Below, in pieces: positions 9,824 through 19,100 of a stretch of 64,000 nt of DNA (the first letter of the stretch is position 1; every line of letters starts with the position of its first letter). Position numbers and translations under genes: made by a program. The stretch lies in contig NZ_CAJTYX010000001.1 of the NCBI RefSeq assembly GCF_910583865.1, positions 62,001 to 126,000 of the forward strand, in the 5' to 3' direction. The notes under the pieces are model-generated. The model ran no database searches. It had not been told where the DNA came from and was given only the letters and a program-made list of their open reading frames with translations. Origin of the DNA: an uncultured Muribaculum sp. Lineage in GTDB: Bacteria > Bacteroidota > Bacteroidia > Bacteroidales > Muribaculaceae.

Positions 9824-9857
9824 GGGTTTTTATGCTGTTATCAAAGCATAAAAACCC
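9824..9857 (+). terminator. Terminator of nrdDG
   Basis: 13-bp perfect stem (9824-9836 with 9845-9857), 8-base loop, then TTT. It overlaps the upstream part of the frame that starts at 9832, an argument for the later start at 9865 in the next gene. Confidence 0.7.
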
Positions 9858-9864
9858 TTTAATC

Positions 9865-10293
9865 ATGTTACGACACCGACCCATAATAACTATACTTGGA
9901 CTCTTCATACTCATGGCATGCAGTTCTACCGTGTGGGATGACGTGCCTACTCCAATCAAGGAATTCATATCCTCGTATTGGCCGGGGGCATCTGTCAGCA
10001 CCTATGACGAACGTAACGACCATTACTACGTCACCATCAAGAACGGCGCATCGCTCGCTTTCGACTCAGGCTATCAGTGGACCTCAATAAACGGCAACGG
10101 CGTGCCTGTACCGTCGATACTCATTTTCAACGAAATGCCACGCGTGTACCAGTACCTCGAAGCCCGTGAACTGACTTCCGACCTGATGTCGGCTGAAAAT
10201 AATCCGCGATCTATTATACTCACGTTCACCGATTTCATACTCGAATACAACAAAGAAACTTCCGAGATAAAAATGATCACTCAAAAAGAGTGA
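9865..10293 (+). CDS. PepSY-like lipoprotein (PF11396-type)
   Basis: 142 residues from the ATG at 9865. The N-terminus is a lipoprotein signal (ITILGLFILMAC, lipobox cysteine at 19). The mature part resembles the Bacteroidales PepSY-like fold: an F-x-YWPGA segment, YYVTIKNGASLAFDSGYQWTSI and a C-terminal hydrophobic strand. These small periplasmic or outer-membrane lipoproteins have no defined activity. The frame opens earlier at 9832, but those codons lie inside the nrdDG terminator. The gene stands alone and converges on the gene at 10344. Confidence 0.7.
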   Translation: MLRHRPIITILGLFILMACSSTVWDDVPTPIKEFISSYWPGASVSTYDERNDHYYVTIKNGASLAFDSGYQWTSINGNGVPVPSILIFNEMPRVYQYLEARELTSDLMSAENNPRSIILTFTDFILEYNKETSEIKMITQKE

Positions 10294-10343
10294 CCAAACC
10301 TACATGACCTCTGTGCGCCACGTTGCCTCTCCTCCGTACGAAA

Positions 10344-11345
10344 TCATTGCACCTTGGCAAAACGGATACGCGACCGGTAAAGAGGAAATTCGAGGGTGAT
10401 CACCCATTCCTGCACCGCAAGGGTAGCATAAGCCTCATCATCATCGAGCATCACACCCATCGCATCATACCATTCCACTTCCCACATATGCTCGAAACGC
10501 GACGGCATGAGACGCCCTTTAAACATCATAGGATACCACGTCGTGGCACCGATTTCAGCACCACCCAAGTAAAGTATATCGTAGCATCCCGGGCGTGCGC
10601 CCTGCACTACTGCCAGACGATACTTGCCGCCAAGGCGCGCACGTGCATCGTCGGTATTACGGTCAAGGTATTCCCAACGGCCTTCCATATAATCGAGAGG
10701 AGCGTCCATACGGGCCGCAAGCGTTTCATCGGTCCATCCAGAAAAAAGAGCGTCGCGGGCATCCGTAATCCATTCAGTCATCAGCGTCTCAACGATCCTA
10801 TCCCCTTCGCCGACCATATGCAGTCTCCCCCGAGGCATCTGAGCCTTGACCGACATAGCCAACACCGGCTCGTCGCTTCCTACATAGATGTCGAGTCTGT
10901 CGGCGCTACCGGCGTCAGAGGCACGATGCCACTCAAGGGCAACGGTGTTGAATCCGCGCATAAGGTTCACTCCGTCAAACAGATCGACGGAATCTACGGC
11001 CACACGCCGTGAGTCATCTCCGGTATATCCACAACTCAGGCGCAATCCACGACGGTCGAGAACCGAACCATAGTCGGAATTGAATCCACGGAGCGCAATC
11101 CAATGTCCGTCGGCGTCTGCCATACCCCACCAGTCGCATGAAAGTCCCCTCCCCTCCTTGACACGAGGTAAGGATGCACGCACTTCAACAGTAAAACCTT
11201 CCACATGATCCGGGACAGCCACTTCCTCCGCATCGACGGGATAGTAACGGCGATCCGACACAGAGAGCGCGGCGCATATGTCAACGGCGGCAAGAACCGC
11301 GAATAAGACATGGCTCAACGCCACAAAAGAGGAGAGAGGCTTCAT
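10344..11345 (-). CDS. Secreted protein of unknown function
   Basis: 333 residues with a Sec signal peptide (MKPLSSFVALSHVLFAVLAA, cleavage near ICAALS). I do not recognise the family. The mature part looks beta-rich, with segments such as GFTVEVRASLPRVKEG and FNTVALEWHRA that suggest a laminin-G or concanavalin-like sandwich. A second half has many Trp and Tyr (MEGRWEYLDR, TTWYPMMFKGRLMP). It follows the patatin gene by about 50 bases on the same strand and may share its transcript. Confidence 0.7.
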   Translation of the reverse strand: MKPLSSFVALSHVLFAVLAAVDICAALSVSDRRYYPVDAEEVAVPDHVEGFTVEVRASLPRVKEGRGLSCDWWGMADADGHWIALRGFNSDYGSVLDRRGLRLSCGYTGDDSRRVAVDSVDLFDGVNLMRGFNTVALEWHRASDAGSADRLDIYVGSDEPVLAMSVKAQMPRGRLHMVGEGDRIVETLMTEWITDARDALFSGWTDETLAARMDAPLDYMEGRWEYLDRNTDDARARLGGKYRLAVVQGARPGCYDILYLGGAEIGATTWYPMMFKGRLMPSRFEHMWEVEWYDAMGVMLDDDEAYATLAVQEWVITLEFPLYRSRIRFAKVQ

Positions 11346-11398
11346 GATGTTATCTTGTTTTAAATGGCTTACTTAACCGAGATTGCACAAAGAAATGC

Positions 11399-13756
11399 TT
11401 ACATGAACTTGGGAGCCAGGAAAAACAGGCCGAACGACAGGCCGAAGTTCCAGCGATTGCCGGGAGAGTCACTATAACCCGCATAGGCCGACAGCTGCGC
11501 GAACGGTAGCGCATAGCTCGCCTTCAGCTCGCCCATGAACCGTGGGTTGCGGAACCATTCGCCATACTCCACCCCATCAATACCCGGCCGCCCCGCGGAG
11601 AGCATGGCAGGACGCACCTCGCGCCACGGCATGAAGCAATAAAGCTCGGCACGAAGCTGGAGCATTCCCACCGGATTCCATATCGGGATAAGGCCGAACG
11701 TGGTAAACTGGCGCGCACGAAAGCGTGTATTGAAATAGGCGTAGGATGATGGCACGGGACGGAACGCCGGCAGCATAACCTCGGTAGCCGCATAGGTATC
11801 GAAAGGCTTCATCGACGAGGCAACAGTGGTAGTCGACACGCCGAGATGCAAACGGTGGGCCAACTCCCAATAGCGTGCGAAGTCGAACTCGGCCTGCAGC
11901 CACCATTTACCGGAGCTACGCATGGACAGGTCGTCGCGGTTCTGCGGGAAATAAGTATCATCCCCGTACACACCCGTGACTCCTGCACGCAGCCGCATGC
12001 CGGATGTCGGTAGCGACGGATTGTCGAGATTATCGCGTTCATAAAATGCCCGACCCTGAAACAGACGTAACGTAAGACGGTCGCGGTCGACCGGTGTCAC
12101 CACCAGCGCGTCGTAGAAGCGGTGGCTGAGCCTTCCGGCTCCCGCCGACACTACAATCTTGCCGCTCCGGCCCATAGCCAGACCGTAGTTGAGACGCAGG
12201 AACAGCTCGGATGATGTGGCGAGCGTCGATCCCTCGTCATAGAATATGCGGTCGTTGTCATACAGCTTGCTGCGTGTGATCACGCCCTGCAACTCGAGAT
12301 AAGAAGGTATGGCGCCGCGCATTGCCATACGGGCCTTGGCAGTACATGCCATGTAGCTCTGTCCGATCCATGCATCCACGCCGATATTCAGCGAATTGAA
12401 GCTGAGGGTGGAATATCCGGTGGATAGGAACAGCATGGAATTGCTTGTTGAGGTGATATAGCCGCCCATGCCGACGTTGAACTTGTTTTTCACATCGGCG
12501 AGCAGGTCGAGCGTGAACAGTCCGGTGGAATCATGGTAGACAGCCTTTGGCACAAGGTTGCGCAATTTACCCGTGGAAATGAGCCGGTAGTAGGCATCTT
12601 TGGCGGGAGCGAGGCCGAAAGTATCGGTATCGGTGTGAGTGAACACCGATTTTATAAATGCATTCTGCTTCGCCGAACCGCCGGCCACGCTCACCGAATC
12701 GAAACGCACATAGGGCGTGGCCGATTTGAACACCTCGCGGCGCAGGGCGCGTGTCTCTGCCGGTATGCGTGCCGTGACACGGGTCTTGATCGAGTCCATC
12801 ATCGACATTGCCTTGTCGTAGCCTATAGAGCATATCTGGCGTGCCAAAGGGAAGTCGAGCAGTCCGAACTGCTGCACTGGTACGCGCAACTTTATCCCCT
12901 CATCGGCAGGGAGGGAGTAATCATTGTTCTGGATGATCATGTCCTCAAGCTGCTGGAACATGTTGTTACGGTCAGGTTTGGTATCGGGGGCGCTGACATC
13001 CACGCCAATCATTATGTCGGGAGCGAAGTCGGACCGCATCACGTCGACGGGAAAATTATCATATATACCGCCGTCGTACATCAGCACACTGTCTATTTCG
13101 ATAGGCTCGAACACCATGGGAAACGACATGGAGGCGCGTATGGCGTCGCCGAGCGATCCGGAACGCATAACAACCTTATGCTTGTGGTAGACATCGGAGG
13201 CCACGCAGCGGAACGGCACAAAAAGCCTGTCGAAATCGCCCCCGCACTGTGCCGAATAGCGGGCGAACAGCTCCATGAAAGCGAAGTTCATCGGGAGCGG
13301 ATTGATAAGCGAGGTAGGCAGGATGCCGGGAGTGCCGGTGGAATCGCGCAGGCTGAGGTTGAGTTTCACCATGTGGGGAGTGGGATCCTCCTTGGCGTAA
13401 TAGTAGAGATATGAGGGATTGATAGTACCGGTCGACCAGTATGAAAAGTCCTTCGAGAGGAGCATTTCGAGCATCTCGTCAGTAGTGTAGCCGGCAGCAT
13501 ACAGTCCGCCGATTATCGCGCCCATCGATGTCCCGGCGATGTAGTCGATGGGGATATTATTCTCCTCCAAAGCCTTGATGACACCGATATGGGCTATGCC
13601 CTTTGCGCCGCCACCACTCAGTACGAGCCCCACCGACTGCTGTCCGGCAGCTTCCTGCTTTTCCGGGGCTACTGCAGCCGGCAGGGACGGTACGCACAAC
13701 GACAGCGCCAGGCAGCCCGCAATCAGACGACCGCGCAGGAGATGACGCTCAAACAT
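11399..13756 (-). CDS. Patatin-like phospholipase with C-terminal outer-membrane beta-barrel
   Basis: 785 residues. A signal peptide (residues 1-30) is followed by a patatin domain: oxyanion loop LSGGGAKG (47-54), nucleophile elbow GTSMG with Ser77, and DGG with Asp228, the Ser-Asp dyad of lipid acyl hydrolases. After about residue 380 the sequence becomes alternating beta-strands in the style of BamA/D15 surface-antigen barrels, ending in a hydrophobic terminal segment (FGLSFGLFFLAPKFM). This architecture resembles PlpD-type autotransported phospholipases, so the catalytic domain may sit on either side of the outer membrane. It overlaps serB by 8 bases, so translation is coupled. Confidence 0.88.
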   Translation of the reverse strand: MFERHLLRGRLIAGCLALSLCVPSLPAAVAPEKQEAAGQQSVGLVLSGGGAKGIAHIGVIKALEENNIPIDYIAGTSMGAIIGGLYAAGYTTDEMLEMLLSKDFSYWSTGTINPSYLYYYAKEDPTPHMVKLNLSLRDSTGTPGILPTSLINPLPMNFAFMELFARYSAQCGGDFDRLFVPFRCVASDVYHKHKVVMRSGSLGDAIRASMSFPMVFEPIEIDSVLMYDGGIYDNFPVDVMRSDFAPDIMIGVDVSAPDTKPDRNNMFQQLEDMIIQNNDYSLPADEGIKLRVPVQQFGLLDFPLARQICSIGYDKAMSMMDSIKTRVTARIPAETRALRREVFKSATPYVRFDSVSVAGGSAKQNAFIKSVFTHTDTDTFGLAPAKDAYYRLISTGKLRNLVPKAVYHDSTGLFTLDLLADVKNKFNVGMGGYITSTSNSMLFLSTGYSTLSFNSLNIGVDAWIGQSYMACTAKARMAMRGAIPSYLELQGVITRSKLYDNDRIFYDEGSTLATSSELFLRLNYGLAMGRSGKIVVSAGAGRLSHRFYDALVVTPVDRDRLTLRLFQGRAFYERDNLDNPSLPTSGMRLRAGVTGVYGDDTYFPQNRDDLSMRSSGKWWLQAEFDFARYWELAHRLHLGVSTTTVASSMKPFDTYAATEVMLPAFRPVPSSYAYFNTRFRARQFTTFGLIPIWNPVGMLQLRAELYCFMPWREVRPAMLSAGRPGIDGVEYGEWFRNPRFMGELKASYALPFAQLSAYAGYSDSPGNRWNFGLSFGLFFLAPKFM

Positions 13757-14975
13757 TGCCGTCGGAGATGAACGAGTCCTTGAAACCTATGAAGTATAGA
13801 ACGCCGTCAAGTCCTATCGTTGACAGGCTCTGACCGGCAGTGGCCTTCACCTTGGGCTTGGCGTGGTAGGCGATGCCGAGTCCGGCGGTGGTGAGCATGG
13901 GCAGGTCGTTAGCACCGTCGCCAACGGCTATCGTCTGGGCGATGTTGATGTTCTCGACCTGTGCGAGCAGGCGCAGCAATTCGGCTTTGCGCGGGCCATT
14001 TACTATAGGTCCGAGATGGCGGCCGGTAAGCTTTCCGTCGACAATCTCCAGTTCGTTGGCATACATGTAGTCGAAGCCGAACTTCTGCTTCAGATAGTTG
14101 CCGAAATATGTGAATCCGCCGGAGAGTATCGCGGTCTTGAATCCGGCGCGCTTCAGCACCTGCATCATGCGGCCAACTCCTTCAGTGACGGGCAGATTCT
14201 CGGCAATCTCGCGCATCACGCTCTCGTCAAGCCCTTTCAGAAGGCCTACACGCTCGCGGAAGCTCTCATCGAAGTCAATCTCGCCGCGCATGGCACGCTC
14301 GGTGATGGCCTTTACCTTGTCACCCACGCCGGCGCGCATGGCAAGTTCGTCGATGACCTCTGTCTCGATGAGCGTGGAGTCCATGTCGAAGCACACCAGA
14401 CGGCGGCAACGTCGGTACATCGTGTCCTCCTGGAGCGATATGTCGAAATTCTCACTTGCCGACAGTCGCATGAACTCACTCTGCATGCGGTCGACGTCGC
14501 GAGGATTGCCTCGTACGGAAAATTCCACGCATGCTTTTGCTCCTGCGGGCTTCGATTCCTCGAGCGGCACGCGTCCGGTGAGGCGCTGTATGCCGTCGAT
14601 GTTAAGCTGCTGCTCGGCGATAATGGAAGTGACTGCAGCAATCTGGCGTGCTGTGAGCTGACGGCCAAGGATGGTCACGATCCAGCGGTTCTTGCCCTGC
14701 ATGGTGACCCATTCCTCGTATTCGGCCACTGGGACGGGCGTGAAGCGTATCTGCACGTTAAGTTCCGAGGCCTTGAAGAGCAGATCCTTCATGATGTTGC
14801 CCGACAGGTCACCGGAGGTCTTGAAGAGTATGCCGAGTGAGAGGGTATGGTGTATGTCGGCCTGACCGATGTCGAGGATGGAGGCGTCGTAGCGCGCGAG
14901 AATGTCGGTGAGCGTGGCAGTGACTCCCGGACGGTCGTAGCCGGAGATGTTTACGAGGATAAGTTCGGTGTTCAT
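13749..14975 (-). CDS. serB: Phosphoserine phosphatase with N-terminal ACT domains
   Basis: Last step of serine synthesis, removing phosphate from O-phosphoserine. 408 residues. Two ACT-like domains span about 5-85 and 97-180 (NISGYDRPGVTATLTDIL; TILGRQLTARQIAAV) and probably sense an amino acid. The HAD domain starts at about 192, with the nucleophile motif FDMDST (D197, D199), ILSGGFTYFG and GDGANDLPM. The length and order match the Bacteroidetes form. It overlaps the downstream patatin gene by 8 bases, an unusual partner for an amino-acid enzyme. Confidence 0.95.
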   Translation of the reverse strand: MNTELILVNISGYDRPGVTATLTDILARYDASILDIGQADIHHTLSLGILFKTSGDLSGNIMKDLLFKASELNVQIRFTPVPVAEYEEWVTMQGKNRWIVTILGRQLTARQIAAVTSIIAEQQLNIDGIQRLTGRVPLEESKPAGAKACVEFSVRGNPRDVDRMQSEFMRLSASENFDISLQEDTMYRRCRRLVCFDMDSTLIETEVIDELAMRAGVGDKVKAITERAMRGEIDFDESFRERVGLLKGLDESVMREIAENLPVTEGVGRMMQVLKRAGFKTAILSGGFTYFGNYLKQKFGFDYMYANELEIVDGKLTGRHLGPIVNGPRKAELLRLLAQVENINIAQTIAVGDGANDLPMLTTAGLGIAYHAKPKVKATAGQSLSTIGLDGVLYFIGFKDSFISDGNV

Positions 14976-15039
14976 TGGGGAGAAGGCACTTGGATTTGGC
15001 GTTGTTGATGCGTATCAGCGCAGACGGCAGGGAAACGCG

Positions 15040-15888
15040 TCAGCAGCAGGAATGATATTTGACCAGACCTTCCATGGGTGTGCGGAGCACGATGGAGATG
15101 GTCGTGTCGAGAGCTGCGGCAGCCTCGTCGAGGACATTACGGTAGTGGAAGGCGATGGAGCCTACGAAGCCCACGGGAAGCGACCGGTAGTTGTCATACT
15201 GGGCTACGTTGCGCACGAAGAACGACTTGAACTCGTTGAGCACCAGACGGTGGATGGCGGGTTCCTCGATGTTTTTTAGGAGAAAGGGCGTGACGCTCGC
15301 CAGAAAGCGGTTGGGCATCGGCTCCTTGTAGACACGGCGCAGAATGGCGGCGGAGTCGAGGTTGTATTCATCAAGGAAGCGGTCGCACAGCTCGCGCGGC
15401 AGTTGATGTTTGAGCACGTCGCCTATGAGATGACGGCCGAGCACAGCGCCGCTCCCCTCGTCGCCGAGTATGTAGCCCAACGGGCTTATATGGTCCTTTA
15501 TGAGAGTGCCGTTGTAGTAGCCGGAGTTGGCCCCGGTGCCGAGTATGCAGGCAATGCCGCACTCTCTGCCGAAGAGGGCACGAGCCGCACCGAGCAGGTC
15601 GGAATGAGCCTCGACAGCCTCGACCGGTATGTTGGAACGGATTGCGCGTCGCACGGTGCGGCACACGTCATCATCGACACATCCGGCTCCGTAGAAGTAC
15701 ACTTCTGTCACCTCCTTGGCGAGGTCGCCGAGCTGAAGCATAAGCTCGTCATCGATATATTGGGAGATTTCCTCTTCGGTAAGAATCAGTGCGTTGATGC
15801 CGGAGGTGAATATCTGCTTCACCACCTTCCCGGCATCGACCAAAGCCCACTCGACCTTGGTGCCGCCGCTGTCGGCAATAAGTTTCAT
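15040..15888 (-). CDS. BadF/BadG/BcrA/BcrD-type ATPase, N-acetylglucosamine-kinase-like
   Basis: 282 residues of the ASKHA sugar-kinase fold. Seen are the phosphate-1 loop LIADSGGTKVEWALV at the N-terminus, the adenosine/phosphate-2 region CILGTGANSGYYNG and the LGYILGDEGSG motif. The last is typical of the N-acetylglucosamine kinase branch, not of the benzoyl-CoA reductase activators. It probably phosphorylates an amino sugar in cell-wall recycling. It has its own strong promoter and lies upstream of serB on the same strand, 64 bases away. Confidence 0.82.
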   Translation of the reverse strand: MKLIADSGGTKVEWALVDAGKVVKQIFTSGINALILTEEEISQYIDDELMLQLGDLAKEVTEVYFYGAGCVDDDVCRTVRRAIRSNIPVEAVEAHSDLLGAARALFGRECGIACILGTGANSGYYNGTLIKDHISPLGYILGDEGSGAVLGRHLIGDVLKHQLPRELCDRFLDEYNLDSAAILRRVYKEPMPNRFLASVTPFLLKNIEEPAIHRLVLNEFKSFFVRNVAQYDNYRSLPVGFVGSIAFHYRNVLDEAAAALDTTISIVLRTPMEGLVKYHSCC

Positions 15889-15938
15889 TCTCTTAAACGG
15901 TTACTATTAGAGATTGTCAAAATTTCACTTAACTCCCG

Positions 15939-15971
15939 CAAATTTAGCAATAATTATGGAAACAGTGCAAA
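15939..15971 (-). promoter_or_regulatory. Promoter of the kinase-serB-patatin transcript
   Basis: On the minus strand TTTG (15968-15971), a 21-base spacer and TAAATTTG (15939-15946) match the Bacteroidetes consensus. The distance to the kinase start codon is 50 bases. Confidence 0.6.
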
Positions 15972-16142
15972 GATTCACACCGCTAAATCAAACAACGTTC
16001 CACAAACAGCGACCACATCTCACATATTCACATATCTCTATAATCCGAATACGGAAATCATTCCCATTTTATGTGATTCCGGAAAGTTTTGAAAAGATTC
16101 GGTCTCCTGATTCTAACCTCTTCAAAGCGGTATGGCCGGGAA

Positions 16143-19100
16143 TCAGCGGGCGAGGTTGAGGTTGAATGTAATGCCGTAGTTGGAGTTGGTGGTGGGATAG
16201 GCGGAGGAGGAGATGAGGGGGGTGTTGACCTGGTGGTCGATGTAGGCCGAGATGGTCATGCGGCGGCTCATTACGTAGGATGCGGAGAGGTTGAAGCCGA
16301 TGGTGCGCGTGCCTGAAGTGGCCTGTGTGTAGTTGGTCTCGATGCGGCGTATGAGTGCCTGGGTCTGCTGGTAGGAGAAGTCGGCGTTGATGGTCAGGTC
16401 GTTGGATATGCCCTGGCCTGAACCGCGCATCTTCAGCACGGTGTTGAAACCGACAATCTTGTAGCCCACACCGGCGGTGATATTGCGGGTGTTGGCCTCG
16501 ACGAGCTGTCCGGCATCGGAGTTGAGTGTGAGCGTGCGTCCGTCGCGGTATTCAGCGTTGAATTTAAGCTCATTCTTGAGCGTGACAGCCACGCCGATCA
16601 GAGGGGCGAACTTCTCGGTAATGGACACGGTGGAAATATTGTAGGGCGACGAAGGTATGGGCGCACCGTCGGCATTAGGCACGAAGCCCATGTCGCCACG
16701 GCCCACCTGCATCCAGTTAAGGTAGGAGCCATATGAGCCCACAGTGTAGGTACACTGGTAGGCATGATTGAGGGTTATGGTCTTGAATATGTTGCTGAGA
16801 CGGCCAATGCGTATAAGTCCGTCATAGGTCACACGCCAGTTGGGGAGCATGTCGGCAAGCTTCGGGAAGGGAGTAAGATAGATTTTGCGGGCATCCACAC
16901 CGGTGTAGGCGGCGATGAACGCAGGTATGAGCACGTCTGACGATGCGCGGTTGGCCTCTCCGACCGATGTGGAGAACGGCCGCCCGGCATTGGGATTGTC
17001 GGCCATGAATCCCCCGGTAGGATACGTAGTGCCAGCATAGCGAGCCTCGATACGGCGAGCTATGACAGGGATGTTTTCGAGGAACTGATTGAAAGCTGCA
17101 CTGTTGTAGCCATCCTCCGCACGCGACGTGCGCAACGCAGTGCGCAGCGCGCAGTGGGTCTTGGTGTAGCTGCCGCTACGCGTGGTAGGCATATCGGCAT
17201 ACATGAACTGCACCTGGCTGGAATGATTGTCGGTACGGTTGTTGGTGAGCTTGATCTTCAGACCGCGCACAGGTTCGAGGTCAATGTCGAGGTTGAACTC
17301 GTTGGTGGTCGACCATATGGAGGGCGAAGTCTGGTTGTCATCGATCATGAGCCATCCGCGCTCCTTGGCCTTGACCACGTAGTCCTCGCCGGAGAATCCG
17401 AAAGCAAAGTCCAGACCGGGCGACATAGGGCCGTAGCTGCGGCTCTGTCCGAACACGTTGCCGATGTCAGGCCCGAATAGCGGGAGCGACATGGAATGGC
17501 TGGTGCGGTAGCGTATATTGACCGAACGCGTGAGCATGGCGAAACGCGTGGCATGCTCGCCAATTTCTCGCCATATCGATTTGTCGTCCTTGAGCACCTC
17601 GATTACGGTGAACTTTATGTTCTGGTCTCCACGTGTCAGCACCTCGACAGTGTTGAGGTCCTTCACACGCGTGCTCACCGGGAACGGCTTGCCGTCGGTG
17701 GTCGCGGCGGTGACTTTCACCTTGCGGTTGCGCAGGTTGTGGCGTATGACGAGCGACGTGTCGGCATTGAGCTTGAAAGTACGTTCGAACCGCTTGGCCT
17801 TGCGCGGTGCCGTAGGCCGCTTCGACGACGAGAAACGCTGGTTGATTTTCTTCAAGTATGAGAACTTGTTGTAGAGCCCTTCGAGATTGATGCGGCCGTC
17901 GAAATTCCACGCCCCCTGGTTGGCGATGGTGTTTCCCACCTTCTCGCCATCGACGGTAGCGCCACGGTCCCAGCGGTAGGTGGCATTGTATGTCACAGAT
18001 CCAGTAAGAAAGTCAACCACAGGAATACGCGAGAACGGAGCCTTGTAGTTGGCAGTGAACGTCTGGTTGTAGGCCCATGGCGTGCCGAGGTGCAGGATAG
18101 AGCGTATCACTGTGTCGCGCCATTCCTTATAGCGGTCGGGGAACAGCCGGCGGTTGACAGCGCCCACAGGCTCCTCGATGCGTGCCGAAGTGTTGCTCGA
18201 GAAGTTGAATGTGAGTTGCTTGGTAAGATTCCATGTGAGGTTGAGCTGACGGTCCCACAGGAAGTTCTTGCTAACGGCCACCGGGAGCTTCATCATCTGG
18301 TCGACCTCAGAGCGTGTCTGCTGCTCGTAGTAATAGCGCGACATGGTGGTGAGGAACGATATGTTTGACGGCAGATAATTGACCTCCCACTCCTTGAAGA
18401 ACTTCAGGTTGCGATTCTTCGACTTCATCCATCCGAAAGGCTTGAGACCCTTGAGATATGGCGACCATGAGTATTGCAGCGAGCCACGGTAGTCATTGGT
18501 GTTCTCATACTCCGTGGTAGGGTCGGTGTTATGGCGCTTGTTGAACGAGAAGTTGAACACGAAGTTGGCCGGATCCCACGGCATCGGCTTCTCCGACCGG
18601 CGGTCGAACTGGAGGCCTGATATGCTGAAACTCTTGATTGTGGTCTTTTCTATGGCGTAATCACGTATGGAGTCACGTTCGGCCTTCGTGGCGGCTTCGT
18701 CGAGGGCATCCTTCAGAAGCACGTCCTGATCGAGCGGATTATATTTGGGCAGAGTGGTCTCGTTGCTTACCGAGTAGTAGACCGGAGCTTTCAATTTAAG
18801 CTTCTCCGGGAAGAAACGGCCCATGTCGGCCTGCACGGCGAAGTTGAACTGACGGTAATCGTCCATACGGCGCGCGTTGAGCGGCTGGTCCACTCCGCCG
18901 AATCCTGCGGTCTCGATGTGGGTGCCGAAGTTGAGTGTGGCGATGTCGCTGACACCGAGGTTGACGTTGGCCTTGGCAGCCCATCCGCCCGACTCGTCGA
19001 AATCGGTCACTTTAAGCTCATTTACCCACACGATACCGTCGCGCGCGGTCGACGCGTTGTTGCGCACACCGATCATCATGACACGCACATCACTTAGCGA

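Noticed and set aside
12533..14840. Long plus-strand frames opposite the patatin and serB genes (12533-13414 and 13863-14840)
   Set aside because: Shadows of well-supported minus-strand genes, rich in His and Val without domain similarity.
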